Shown piece by piece: positions 32,374 through 40,494 of a stretch of DNA of 64,000 nt. Both the position numbers and the translations under genes were made by a program. Origin of the DNA: Cognatishimia maritima (GTDB lineage Bacteria > Pseudomonadota > Alphaproteobacteria > Rhodobacterales > Rhodobacteraceae); NCBI RefSeq assembly GCF_900129685.1, contig NZ_FQWM01000009.1, forward strand, positions 62,001 through 126,000, given 5' to 3'. The notes beneath the pieces were generated by a model, which did no database searches, was not told where the DNA came from, and was given only the letters and a program-made list of their open reading frames with translations. Each line of letters starts with the position of its first letter. Positions within the stretch are counted from its first letter, which is position 1.

Positions 32374-33885
32374 ATGTTAGAAGGACTTCTGATCGGTCTT
32401 CAGACCGCAATGTCGTTGCAAAACCTGCTGATGGTCATCGCAGGTTGCCTAATTGGAACATTCATCGGAATGCTGCCCGGACTGGGTCCGATGTCAATCA
32501 TCGCCATTATGATCCCTATCGCCATATCCATGGGCGACCCATCCGCCGCTTTGATCTTACTCGCCGGTGTTTACTACGGTGCAATCTTCGGCGGCTCTAC
32601 CTCGTCCATTCTGCTGAATGCGCCCGGCGTTGCCGGTACTGTCGCGTCAAGTTTTGATGGCTATCCGATGGCCAGACAAGGCAAGGCAGGCAAGGCGCTG
32701 ACCATCGCCGCCGTCGCGAGCTTTGCCGGTGGCACCATCGGTGCTCTGTTGTTGATGATTTTCGCGCCGATGCTGTCGTCTGTGGCGCTGCTCTTTCATT
32801 CCGCTGAGTACTTTGCCCTAATGGTTGTTGGCCTGTCTGCCATTGCTGCCTTTGCAGGCACAGGTCAGGTTGCCAAAGCCATAGTGATGACCGTTCTTGG
32901 ACTGATCATGGCCACCGTTGGCGAAGGTGCATTGTTCAACCTGCCACGCTTTACGGCTGGCATCATGGACCTGCAATCCGGCTTTGGTTTCATCACGCTG
33001 GCCATGGCAATGTTCGCCCTGCCCGAAGCGCTGTTTCTGGTTCTGAAACCCAAAGTGGCAGGAACTGCCGACGGCGAGATCAAGGACCTGCGCATCACGC
33101 GTTCCGAGGCGCGTTCCATCGCGCCGGTCATTGGTCGCCAGTCCATACAAGGCTTCTTTATCGGTGTTCTGCCCGGCGCGGGCGCAACCATCGCCAGCTT
33201 CTTGGGCTATGCAGTGGAACGCAACATTGCCCCGAAGGCCGAGCAAGAAGAGTTTGGCAAAGGTTCTATCAAGGGGCTCGCTGCCCCAGAAACAGCCAAC
33301 AACGCTGCCTGCACTGGATCGTTTGTGCCGTTGCTGACACTCGGCATCCCCGGCTCTGGCACCACCGCCATCCTGCTGGGGGCACTGATTGCCCTCAACG
33401 TGTCACCCGGCCCACGCCTGATGATCGACGAGCCTCAGATTTTTTGGGCGGTGATCATGTCGATGTTCATTGGCAACCTTGTACTTTTGATCCTGAACTT
33501 GCCGCTGATCCCTTATATCGCAAAGGTGCTGTCAATCCCGCGCAACTTCCTGATCCCATTCATTTTGTTCTTTACCTTGATGGGCGCATATATCGGGCAG
33601 AATAACGCGACCGAGTTGCTCATTCTTGTTGGATTTGGCGTCTTCGCAACCGCGCTCAAATTCGCCGACTATCCGCTGGCACCGCTGCTGATCGGTTTCA
33701 TTCTGGGCGGCATGCTGGAAAACAACTTCTCGCGCTCGATGCAGCTTTATGACGGCGTGTCCTTTATCTGGGAACGTCCGATGACGCTGGGATTGCTCGT
33801 CATCGCGGCCATCCTGATCCTGCTGCCAAGCTACCGCGCACGCCGCGCAAAAGCCCGAGCACAAGGCGTTGCCGACGGCGACTGA
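32374..33885 (+). CDS. tctA: Tripartite tricarboxylate transporter large permease
   Basis: A 503-residue membrane protein with about twelve helices. The TctA signatures are 'GCLIGTFIGMLPGLGPMSIIAIMIPIAI' near the N-terminus, 'AGVYYGAIFGGSTSSILLNAPG' and the duplicated 'GVLPGAGATIASFLGYAVERNIAPK' block, followed by 'GSFVPLLTLGIPGSGTTAILLGALI'. It is the channel-forming subunit that works with TctB and the binding protein TctC. ATG 32374 has GGAGG at 32364-32368. A hairpin without a T-run follows at 33910-33930. Confidence 0.95.
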   Translation: MLEGLLIGLQTAMSLQNLLMVIAGCLIGTFIGMLPGLGPMSIIAIMIPIAISMGDPSAALILLAGVYYGAIFGGSTSSILLNAPGVAGTVASSFDGYPMARQGKAGKALTIAAVASFAGGTIGALLLMIFAPMLSSVALLFHSAEYFALMVVGLSAIAAFAGTGQVAKAIVMTVLGLIMATVGEGALFNLPRFTAGIMDLQSGFGFITLAMAMFALPEALFLVLKPKVAGTADGEIKDLRITRSEARSIAPVIGRQSIQGFFIGVLPGAGATIASFLGYAVERNIAPKAEQEEFGKGSIKGLAAPETANNAACTGSFVPLLTLGIPGSGTTAILLGALIALNVSPGPRLMIDEPQIFWAVIMSMFIGNLVLLILNLPLIPYIAKVLSIPRNFLIPFILFFTLMGAYIGQNNATELLILVGFGVFATALKFADYPLAPLLIGFILGGMLENNFSRSMQLYDGVSFIWERPMTLGLLVIAAILILLPSYRARRAKARAQGVADGD

Positions 33886-34417
33886 GCATCCTTGATGCGG
33901 TCGAGTTTAGAGTTGGAGTGCTACCAACTCATCCGCCGGGAATTCACTATCGGAAGTGAGCTCGTAGACTTCCAATCTCGTTGGTATGAAGTCTGAGTTT
34001 GTCTGCGACCCGATTGCTTGATCCTCACGGGGCGAAAGGGAGGTTTGGGAATACTCAAATCTTGCCCTTCTCAGTGGCCGCCTCGGTCAATTCTGCTGCG
34101 CTGCACATGCGAGGAAATGCTGCTTAAGCAACAAGTTGTTTTTCAACAGAATCGGCAGAAACCAATCATTCGCTGCGGGTGCAAAAAAGCAGTTGCCAAG
34201 TTTTCGGCAGCAGACGTTCGTTGCTATCCCAGCGCCAGAATGCCGAGCATTACCGAGTGGACCAAGCGTGTTTCAAATGATCAAGTGAAATCTGCGGCCG
34301 ACAAGCGTACTTTGGATCACGATGGCCTTCCGCCAAATGTGGTCCGGCCAAAACCCGGTGGACAGACAGAACTAAGGAACTGTCCTAGGCCTTTATCGCC
34401 GGGACTGGGTCCTATCT
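33886..34417. other. Gene-poor stretch after tctA
   Basis: About 530 bases with no supportable gene. A 7-bp hairpin (GAGTTGG 33910-33916 with CCAACTC 33924-33930) is close enough to tctA to act as a weak terminator. An open frame from 34018 has no ribosome-binding site and overlaps the next gene antisense, so I do not call it. Composition is similar to flanking accessory DNA. Confidence 0.55.
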
Positions 34418-35104
34418 CTAGTTCTCAAACGTTTTCGCGATTTTTTCCAGGTAATCTTCAATTGTCTTCCCGTGTTCGACATCGAAGTGCTCATTGGTGT
34501 CAAAACAACCGCTAATCCGGTCAATCCTGAAAGCACGGAAGGCGTTTCTAAGCTCGCACCATGCGGAACAGGTCCAAACTCGGCCCCAATAGTCCGTCTG
34601 GAGGGGACGGATGATCCGCTCAGATTTGTCGCCTGCCAACGAGACGTAGGTGATTCTGAGTTTCAGACGTTCTTGGACCGCTCGCCTAATGAGCGGCATG
34701 TGAACAAAGCCTGGTTTCGCTTGTTCGAATGCGTAAACACCGAAGCCCCAAGATTTGGGCGAGCGTCTGCGGATTGATGCATGTCCTTCGACCTTCCCCA
34801 AAAGAGTCATTGCGGCTTCTTGCAATTCCGGGTCTGCAGCCTCGCGCACGATGGCCATGCCAAGACTAAGGGCTTCCAACTCGGTCGAAGAAAGAGCCAG
34901 GGGAGGTAGAAAAACGGGCTCTCGTAGCAAGTAGCCGACGCCGCGCTCCCCCTCTATAGGAACCCCAGAGGCGGCGAGCGTGTCCATATCCCTGTAGATT
35001 GTTCGATCAGAGACTTCGAGAGATTCCGCAAGGTCGCGCGCAGTGTGGAGCCGTCCATCACGAACGATCTCCACGATTTCTGCAAGTCTTTCAGCGCGTC
35101 GCAA
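34418..35104 (-). CDS. YafY-type HTH/WYL-domain regulator
   Basis: A 228-residue regulator with an N-terminal HTH_11 domain ('ERLAEIVEIVRDGRLHTARDLAESLEVSDRTIYRDMDTLAASGVPIEGERGVGYLL') and a WYL-type ligand-binding domain ('LKLRITYVSLAGDKSERIIRPLQTDYWGRVWTCSAWCELRNAFRAFRIDRI'). The start is TTG at 35104, six bases after the upstream stop, so translation is coupled to the small upstream gene. A perfect palindrome in the divergent region to azoR (35466-35486) is its likely operator. Genes controlled by this type are often small oxidoreductases or monooxygenase-like proteins, as here. Confidence 0.9.
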   Translation of the reverse strand: MRRAERLAEIVEIVRDGRLHTARDLAESLEVSDRTIYRDMDTLAASGVPIEGERGVGYLLREPVFLPPLALSSTELEALSLGMAIVREAADPELQEAAMTLLGKVEGHASIRRRSPKSWGFGVYAFEQAKPGFVHMPLIRRAVQERLKLRITYVSLAGDKSERIIRPLQTDYWGRVWTCSAWCELRNAFRAFRIDRISGCFDTNEHFDVEHGKTIEDYLEKIAKTFEN

Positions 35105-35110
35105 CGCGTT

Positions 35111-35416
35111 CTAGCCTAGACTAACTTCAAGCCGGGAATGGCTCATCGCCACACTCGATCCATCAATCGCCTTGAGAAATTCCGCATTGCCGGACTCTGT
35201 CCCAATCCCCTTAGCGGCACCGAGAGCGGCTTCCATATCGGCCCATTCGATATGTTCTATCCAAGTCCCATCCTCCGTGCAGGACAGGCGGCGTCGAATG
35301 AAGCCGGGCTGTGTTTCGATCCAATTCGTCATCGCATTGGCGGCGATGACGAAGGCATCTGAATCTGCGCCCTCGACGAGTTTGAAGGTCACAGTTTCTA
35401 CAATATGGTTTGCCAT
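35111..35416 (-). CDS. Small alpha+beta-barrel (ABM-like) protein
   Basis: A 101-residue cytosolic protein: 'VETVTFKLVEGADSDAFVIAANAMTNWIETQPGFIRRRLSCTEDG' then 'WIEHIEWADMEAALGAAKGIG'. The spacing of the PGF segment and the later 'W.d...A' segment is that of dimeric alpha+beta-barrel proteins such as antibiotic biosynthesis monooxygenase-like domains. No cofactor residues can be assigned. It is first in an operon with the WYL regulator. ATG 35416 follows AGGAAACC. Confidence 0.75.
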   Translation of the reverse strand: MANHIVETVTFKLVEGADSDAFVIAANAMTNWIETQPGFIRRRLSCTEDGTWIEHIEWADMEAALGAAKGIGTESGNAEFLKAIDGSSVAMSHSRLEVSLG

Positions 35417-35465
35417 TTTTTGGTTTCCTAAACGGTGTCTCAGAGGGTTTTTTATAGGCACCCCA

Positions 35466-35486
35466 AACTGACAGGTTATGTCAGTT
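35466..35486. promoter_or_regulatory. Perfect palindrome, probable WYL-regulator operator
   Basis: AACTGACA (35466-35473) and TGTCAGTT (35479-35486) form an 8-bp perfect inverted repeat with a five-base spacer, between the divergent ABM-like/WYL operon and azoR. It is the only long palindrome in the 115-base intergenic region. TGACA-N5-TGTCA resembles sites seen near YafY-type regulators (recalled, not searched). Confidence 0.7.
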
Positions 35487-35531
35487 GTGTTGCGTCACAC
35501 AGGCAATCAGTAAGAATTGTCGAGGAAAAAA

Positions 35532-36155
35532 ATGAAACTCCTACACGTTGATGCCTCTGCGCGCGAAGATGGCTCCCACTCTCGCGCTTTGTCTGCCTTT
35601 TTTGTTTCTGAGCTAAGCCAGCGATGCTCCGAATTGTCTGTAGATCGGCTCGATCTCGTAAAACAGACGCCCCGCCACTTTGGCGCAATGGAGGCTGCTG
35701 CAGTTTCAATATCTGCGACCGAACACACGCCGGAGATGAGAGAAGCCATTGCCGATTCAGACGCTTTGGCTGAACGGGTATTGCGTTCTGATGTTATCGT
35801 CATTGGAACGCCAATCTATAATTTCGGCATGCCTTCAACGCTAAAGGCATTCTTCGACCACATCTCGCGGAACGGGCTGACCTTTGTTGCGGATGCCAAT
35901 GGGATGAAGGGCCTGCTTGGCGACAAAAAGGTTGCGGTTCTTAGCGCCGCGGGAGGGGGGTATGGTGTCGGTGAACCGTTTTTTGGTTTGGACTCATTGA
36001 CACCACATACTGCTGCAATCCTAGGGTTTCTGGGTGTGACGGAGATTGATTTTATCTCGGCCCGCCCGATGATGTTTGCGTCTGTTGAAGCCGCCGACGC
36101 GGCAATGAAGGCGGCAAAACTTGAGGCAGAGGCGCTCGCACGAAAGTGGACTTAG
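35532..36155 (+). CDS. azoR: FMN-dependent NADH-azoreductase
   Basis: A 207-residue flavodoxin-fold oxidoreductase of the AzoR family. Its FMN-binding loops are 'HVDASAREDGSHSRALSAFF' (about 5-24) and 'GTPIYNFGMPSTLKAFFDHISRNGLTF' (about 95-121). 'VLSAAGGGYGVGEPF' is the third loop. AzoR reduces azo bonds and quinones with NADH and probably protects against quinone stress. ATG 35532 follows GAGGAAAAA. It is divergent from the ABM/WYL pair, with a shared palindrome as likely operator. Confidence 0.92.
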   Translation: MKLLHVDASAREDGSHSRALSAFFVSELSQRCSELSVDRLDLVKQTPRHFGAMEAAAVSISATEHTPEMREAIADSDALAERVLRSDVIVIGTPIYNFGMPSTLKAFFDHISRNGLTFVADANGMKGLLGDKKVAVLSAAGGGYGVGEPFFGLDSLTPHTAAILGFLGVTEIDFISARPMMFASVEAADAAMKAAKLEAEALARKWT

Positions 36156-36510
36156 CTTTGTTATCGTCTGGCGGGTAAGGAACTCCTCGGAAATGGCGGA
36201 TCCTTAGCGCTCATTGCTGGACATGCCATTCCCGAAACCATCAAGAGTCGCCGTTCGATGCGGGCGCAGTTGGCAGATATCGTCGGCGATGAAACGCTGT
36301 CCACAATCTTGTGGACCAGCGCGCGCGTCAATTGGCTCCAATAGGCAACTGCGGCGCAGGGCAATCGGTTGACGATTCCGGCCTGGGCGAAGCGACGGCA
36401 CGGATTTTGGCCAATAAGGGCACGCGTGTATCCATTTGTGCCAGCATAGGATCAACTGCCGAGCGCCACGTTGAGGGGAACGTTGCAATGGGATGGAATG
36501 CGTCTGGCCT
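36156..36510 (+). pseudogene. Remnant region including an SDR nucleotide-binding fragment
   Basis: About 355 bases without an intact gene. In one frame at about 36368-36468 the DNA reads 'DDSGLGEATARILANKGTRVSIC', the N-terminal Rossmann segment of a short-chain dehydrogenase, with the glycine-rich loop start already altered and no downstream catalytic part. Before it, a frame from about 36171 to a TAG near 36342 ('GGSLALIAGHAIPETIKSRR' and on) looks like the end of a lost protein I do not recognise. This suggests decay or recombination debris. Confidence 0.5.
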
Positions 36511-36798
36511 TCAGCGATCGTTTGCGAAGATCGCGAAAAAGAACCGACCGGTGAGCAGAAAAATGACCCATAATGATACGCAGCCCAAGACCAAACCATT
36601 GGAGACAACGGCACTAGGGTCTTGGCGAACAAATAGTATTGCGAGCCCGGCGACCATACACCCGATCGAATAGGCGATGTTCGCCGTAGCAGAGTATCCG
36701 AAGAGGGACAGGAAGCGCGCGCCAGTCAAGCCAATGATGAGATGCGCCATCGAGTTCATGATCAAGAATCCGGATACGAATTCCAAGAGGGAAGCCAT
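36511..36798 (-). CDS. Small membrane protein of unknown function
   Basis: A 95-residue protein made almost wholly of three hydrophobic helices ('LLEFVSGFLIMNSMAHLIIGLTG', 'NIAYSIGCMVAGLAILFV', 'GLVLGCVSLWVIFLLTGRFFFAIFA'). I do not recognise a family. A GTGAG site lies before ATG 36798. It lies upstream of remnant DNA on one side and about 95 bases downstream of the old yellow enzyme gene on the same strand, perhaps co-transcribed with it. Confidence 0.6.
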   Translation of the reverse strand: MASLLEFVSGFLIMNSMAHLIIGLTGARFLSLFGYSATANIAYSIGCMVAGLAILFVRQDPSAVVSNGLVLGCVSLWVIFLLTGRFFFAIFANDR

Positions 36799-36892
36799 GT
36801 CGAACTCACTTTCTTTTCTTGAGAATAATGTCTGTTGTCATTTGAACGTACCGGCAGCCCCAAGAATGGACTGCCGGCGCTTTTGGGGCACG

Positions 36893-37975
36893 CTACAGAG
36901 GCGCGTAGTCGGTGTAGCCTTCTGGTCCCGGAGTGTAGAAAGTATCCGGATTAGGAGCGGCGAGCTCTGCGCCGCTCTGATATCTGGAAACGAGGTCCGG
37001 ATTGGCAATGAAGGGAACACCAAAGGCGACGGCCTCCGCTTGCCCGCTTTCGATAAGGGCAGATGCTGACTCCGGCGTTTGACCGCCGTTTTGGATCAGG
37101 ACGCCTTTATAAGCTTCCCGGATCAGATGGCTAACGCTTGGGACGTCAGTCTTCATCGGGTGCTCTCCCTCACCCAGCGGTTCCAGCAGATGGAGGTACG
37201 CTAGGTTGCGGGAAGACAATTGGCTTGCGGCGTAGCTGAAAAGCGCGCCGGGGTTGCTATCTGCGATCCCAAAGACGCCATTTGTCGGCGAGAAACGGAC
37301 GCCGACCCGGTCGCTTCCAATTTTCTCCGCAACGGCGTCGACAACCTCAAGCAGGAACCGTGTCCGATTTTCGATTGAGCCTCCATACGCGTCCGTCCGC
37401 TTGTTAGTCCCGTCGCGAAGAAATGCGTCGATAAGAAAGTTGTTGGCAGCGTGGATTTCGACGCCGTCAATGCCTGCGTCGACAGCCCGCTGTGCAGCAT
37501 CGACGAAGTCAGATACGGTTTGCGAGATCTCTTCGGACGTCATTTCCTTTGGAACATCGAAGTCGGTCGGCACACCTTGGCTGTTGGGGATCTGTCCCTC
37601 TGCCGCCACGGCAGACGGTGCAAGCGGCGCCATTCCATCAATGTTCTCGCTCAGAACGCTCCGGCCCATGTGCCAAATCTGCATAAAAATGCGGCCGTTG
37701 TTCTTGTGAACGGCGTCGGCAACCAGCGACCATCCCGCTTGTTGTTTGTCGTTGTAGATTCCCGGTGCGCCGGGCCAGCCGTCACCGCGCGCGTTGATCG
37801 CTGTTGCTTCTGTGATGATCAAACCGGCGCTTGCGCGTTGCCCGTAGTATTCCGCGACCGTCGCTGTAGGGACACCGTCTGCACCACTGCGACCACGTGT
37901 CATTGGCGCCATGATGACCCGGTTCGGAAGTGTCATCTTGCCAACTTTAATTGGCTGAAAAAGATTCGAAGTCAT
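36893..37975 (-). CDS. Old yellow enzyme family ene-reductase (NemA-like)
   Basis: A 360-residue FMN protein: 'LFQPIKVGKMTLPNRVIMAPMTRGRS' is the barrel entry, 'IWHMGR' and 'SEEISQTVSDFVDAAQRAVDAGIDGVEIHAANNFLIDAFLRDGTNKRTDAYGGSIENR' carry the His/Asn substrate-binding pair (here H-A-A-N), and 'GVLIQNGGQTPESASALIESGQAEAVAFGVPFIANPDLVSRY' is the phosphate-binding end. It reduces activated C=C bonds, nitro compounds or similar electrophiles with NAD(P)H. It is divergent from a LysR regulator at 38076, which probably controls it. Confidence 0.93.
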   Translation of the reverse strand: MTSNLFQPIKVGKMTLPNRVIMAPMTRGRSGADGVPTATVAEYYGQRASAGLIITEATAINARGDGWPGAPGIYNDKQQAGWSLVADAVHKNNGRIFMQIWHMGRSVLSENIDGMAPLAPSAVAAEGQIPNSQGVPTDFDVPKEMTSEEISQTVSDFVDAAQRAVDAGIDGVEIHAANNFLIDAFLRDGTNKRTDAYGGSIENRTRFLLEVVDAVAEKIGSDRVGVRFSPTNGVFGIADSNPGALFSYAASQLSSRNLAYLHLLEPLGEGEHPMKTDVPSVSHLIREAYKGVLIQNGGQTPESASALIESGQAEAVAFGVPFIANPDLVSRYQSGAELAAPNPDTFYTPGPEGYTDYAPL

Positions 37976-38032
37976 TCTGAAAGCTCTCCTATCGTTGCTT
38001 CCAGCTTGATCTAGACATCTCAGTTTAATGTT

Positions 38033-38057
38033 ATAATTATCGATATTGTAAAATTAT
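38033..38057. promoter_or_regulatory. Candidate LysR site between OYE and LysR genes
   Basis: ATAATT (38033-38038) and AATTAT (38052-38057) are inverted, with a 13-base spacer, in an AT-rich divergent promoter region. LysR sites are typically interrupted dyads of this size. The AT-rich background makes the match weak evidence. Confidence 0.35.
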
Positions 38058-38075
38058 CTTTGCAGGATGGTAATA

Positions 38076-38996
38076 ATGAAAGCCGAAGGCTTAAAAGAGT
38101 TTTTGTCGGTCGCGCGGACAGGGGGGTTCTCCCGAGCTGCACGGTCGATAGGAGTATCGGTCGCGCATGTCAGCCGACAGGTTGCGCGTCTTGAAGGCGA
38201 ATTGGGTGTCCGGTTGCTGGAGCGCAGCACGAGGACAGTGCATCTTACACAATCAGGTGAGATGCTGCGTGACAGGGTCGAGCCACTGCATCAGGAAATC
38301 GAAGAGGCCTTGGCGGAAGCAGCACATGGCACAAAGGCAATGTCTGGCAGGTTGCGCGTCGCGGCACTGGCTGGGTCGTTTGCCGACGCAGTCATAACGC
38401 CGACGATTCTCGATATTTCAAAAGAGTTTCCGGATCTTGAAATTCAGGTCGACTATGAAGCGCGCCAAGTGGACCTTGTGAGGGAAGGGTATGACGTCGC
38501 TCTCAGGAGCGGTCCTTTACGAGACAGTTCGCTTGTCGCGTTGCCGCTGGCGCGACGCCAGTTCGTAGCTGGTGCATCGCCGGAATATCTTGACCGACAT
38601 GGTATCCCTCAGCACCCGTTAGAATTGACAAGTCACAGATGCATCGGTGTTCGCGGTAATGGCTGGACTTTTGAGGAAGGCGAAACGCCACTAAATGTTG
38701 TGATTTCTCCAAGTCTGCGGCTCAATGCTGGGCCCGCGATTGCCGAGGCATGTCGTCGCGGAATGGGAATTGCATATATGGCGAACAAAGGGTTCGGTGA
38801 TCTGTTGTCGACAGGTGAGATTATTCCCATCCTAGCGCCTTTCTGGCGGCGTGAGATGTCGGTGTATGCTGTGCGCGCCAACCGCGACTTTGTTCCTAAC
38901 CGTGTTCGCCTATTGCTCGACCGTCTATCGGTCGCAGCAGCCAACTTTGAAGAAGAGGAGAAGCTTTTTGTGGCCACTCTTAAAGCCAAGACATAA
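38076..38996 (+). CDS. LysR family regulator divergent from the OYE gene
   Basis: A 306-residue LysR protein: HTH 'LKEFLSVARTGGFSRAARSIGVSVAHVSRQVARLEGELGVRLLERSTRTVHLTQSG', then a co-inducer domain beginning 'GRLRVAALAGSFADAVITPTILDISKEFPDLEIQV' of the PBP2_CrgA-like class. ATG 38076 is preferred because AGGA lies eight bases upstream; ATG 38067 is also in frame. It likely regulates the divergent old yellow enzyme gene in response to an electrophile (inference). It converges on the next LysR gene, with a 7-bp inverted pair between the stop codons. Confidence 0.88.
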   Translation: MKAEGLKEFLSVARTGGFSRAARSIGVSVAHVSRQVARLEGELGVRLLERSTRTVHLTQSGEMLRDRVEPLHQEIEEALAEAAHGTKAMSGRLRVAALAGSFADAVITPTILDISKEFPDLEIQVDYEARQVDLVREGYDVALRSGPLRDSSLVALPLARRQFVAGASPEYLDRHGIPQHPLELTSHRCIGVRGNGWTFEEGETPLNVVISPSLRLNAGPAIAEACRRGMGIAYMANKGFGDLLSTGEIIPILAPFWRREMSVYAVRANRDFVPNRVRLLLDRLSVAAANFEEEEKLFVATLKAKT

Positions 38997-39015
38997 AAAC
39001 TGACCCGGGTTTATC

Positions 39016-39957
39016 CTACAGGTCAGTGACCCATGAGCGATACGTCTCAGCGGTTTCGCCTCTTAGTAGGCCTGACATCGCGGTCACGGCCTGCGCAAGA
39101 TGTTCACTTAGTGCGCGGACCCGCGCGTTGTTGCGAGTGTCCGCATGTCGCAACAGCCAAAGATCTTGGCGCGGAACGAACTCGGGATCGGTGATGCGGA
39201 GCAAGCCCGGGTCCGGGTCGCACAACACGCAAGGCAGTAAGGCCAGTCCTGTCCCGGCGCGGCATGCGACTTGTTGCGTTCGCATGTCGCTTGATCTCAA
39301 GTTGGTTTTGAGTTTTGCGAATGGGGTGCTTTTCTTCCAACTTTCCCGCGATCCAGCGGGGCTAAAGCTGATCCAGCCGGCGTGTTGACCATTCGGATCG
39401 CGCTCGGTGCGCTCAAGATAAGATTTTGAAGCGTAGATTGCCCGGGCGGTTTGGGTAAGTCGTCGACCAACAAGATGTTCATCAGGGCTGTCGCCAAAGC
39501 GCAGGGCAAGGTCCGCGTCGCGTCGATCAAGATCTGACAACGATGCGCTGGTGATTAGGCGGAGATCCACCTTAGGGTGAGAAAGTCGGAAGTCCTCTAG
39601 GACTTCGAGGAAGGGAGGCACCGATAGAACGTCTCCCGCCGAAAGCGTGACCGTGCCTGCCAAGTCCCGGTTCATTCCAAAAGCGCGCCGATCAAGTGAA
39701 ATCAACTGCTCTTCAATGGCGACAGCCGTGTCGAACACATCCTGACCCGTCTGTGTCATTTCCACGCGACCGGATATGCGCTTAAAAAGTTGCGTTCCGA
39801 CACGAACGCCCAATGCATCGAGCCTACGGGCAACCGTCGAGTGGCTGACACCCAGTGAGTCAGCCGCTGCGCGCGTAGAACCACCTCGGATGAATAATAG
39901 AAAAAGCCTTAGATCGTCCCAATCGATTTGTCTCACTGGTGCACCACTATGTATCAT
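39016..39957 (-). CDS. LysR family regulator (W-D-D-L-R subgroup)
   Basis: A 313-residue LysR with the N-terminus 'IDWDDLRLFLLFIRGGSTRAAADSLGVSHSTVARRLDALGVRVGTQLFKR', characteristic of a subgroup that also includes the proteins at 51536 and 52539. The effector domain ends with an 'AGTGLALLPCVLCDPDPGLLRI' segment shared by that subgroup. It is divergent (143 bases) from a small barrel protein at 40101 and the dehalogenase-like gene, and is their probable regulator. The start could alternatively be a GTG eight codons in, nearer the conserved sequence; no clear ribosome-binding site distinguishes them. Confidence 0.87.
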   Translation of the reverse strand: MIHSGAPVRQIDWDDLRLFLLFIRGGSTRAAADSLGVSHSTVARRLDALGVRVGTQLFKRISGRVEMTQTGQDVFDTAVAIEEQLISLDRRAFGMNRDLAGTVTLSAGDVLSVPPFLEVLEDFRLSHPKVDLRLITSASLSDLDRRDADLALRFGDSPDEHLVGRRLTQTARAIYASKSYLERTERDPNGQHAGWISFSPAGSRESWKKSTPFAKLKTNLRSSDMRTQQVACRAGTGLALLPCVLCDPDPGLLRITDPEFVPRQDLWLLRHADTRNNARVRALSEHLAQAVTAMSGLLRGETAETYRSWVTDL

Positions 39958-40100
39958 TTAGGCAAATTGTGTCGCATTGGTGATCCTAATAACTTTCCAT
40001 TGCTTGCGCAAGAAACCACGCGAACGGCTAGGCTTCGTGCTTAACCGACGGATCGCGAAATGCAGGCAGACCAAGGAACAGAAAATATGGAGCCGAAATC

Positions 40101-40415
40101 ATGACCTTTGTCTTGTTCGACATTCTTCCCATCAAAAGCGGCAAGACCGTGGATGACGCAACCGCCTACTTTGACAAGGTGCGGCCAGCCATGGAGCGGA
40201 ATGGCCTGCGTCGGGTCGATGTCCCTTTTGAAGTGCAGGGAATTCTCCGCGGAAACCAAGAGGCAAATCTTGTGAACATCTTCGAGACCGAAGATCCCGA
40301 GAGTGCGATGAAGAAAATGGGCGCTGACCCAGAATACCAGTCTCACATCGAAGAGAGGGACGCGATCTTCGATCTGGGAAACGCCTCAATCATCCTCACC
40401 ACCCGCCGTCTCTAA
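40101..40415 (+). CDS. Small DUF1330/ABM-like barrel protein, cytosolic
   Basis: A 104-residue protein without a signal peptide. Its end, 'MGADPEYQSHIEERDAIFDL', matches the D-P-x-Y...R-D-x-I-[HF]-D pattern that also appears in the secreted proteins at 50986 and 53420. The fold is probably a dimeric alpha+beta barrel as in DUF1330 or antibiotic monooxygenase-like domains; no function is established. It stands between a divergent WDDLR-type LysR and a secreted alpha/beta hydrolase 80 bases downstream on the same strand, which suggests a shared transcript and a role in handling the same compound. Confidence 0.7.
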   Translation: MTFVLFDILPIKSGKTVDDATAYFDKVRPAMERNGLRRVDVPFEVQGILRGNQEANLVNIFETEDPESAMKKMGADPEYQSHIEERDAIFDLGNASIILTTRRL

Positions 40416-40494
40416 GTGAGCCGGATCGTCGTAGATACTCAGAGTTCTGGACATTCGATATCTGCGGCACAGCCACCAGAAGGAACACCACAAC

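Noticed and set aside
34018-34515. A 165-codon plus-strand frame after tctA
   Set aside because: No ribosome-binding site, no family resemblance, and it runs antisense into the WYL regulator gene.
38999-39028. Inverted pair CTGACC/GGTCAG between the convergent LysR genes as terminator
   Set aside because: The stem is only 6-7 bp with a 15-base loop and no T-run, and it overlaps the end of one gene.
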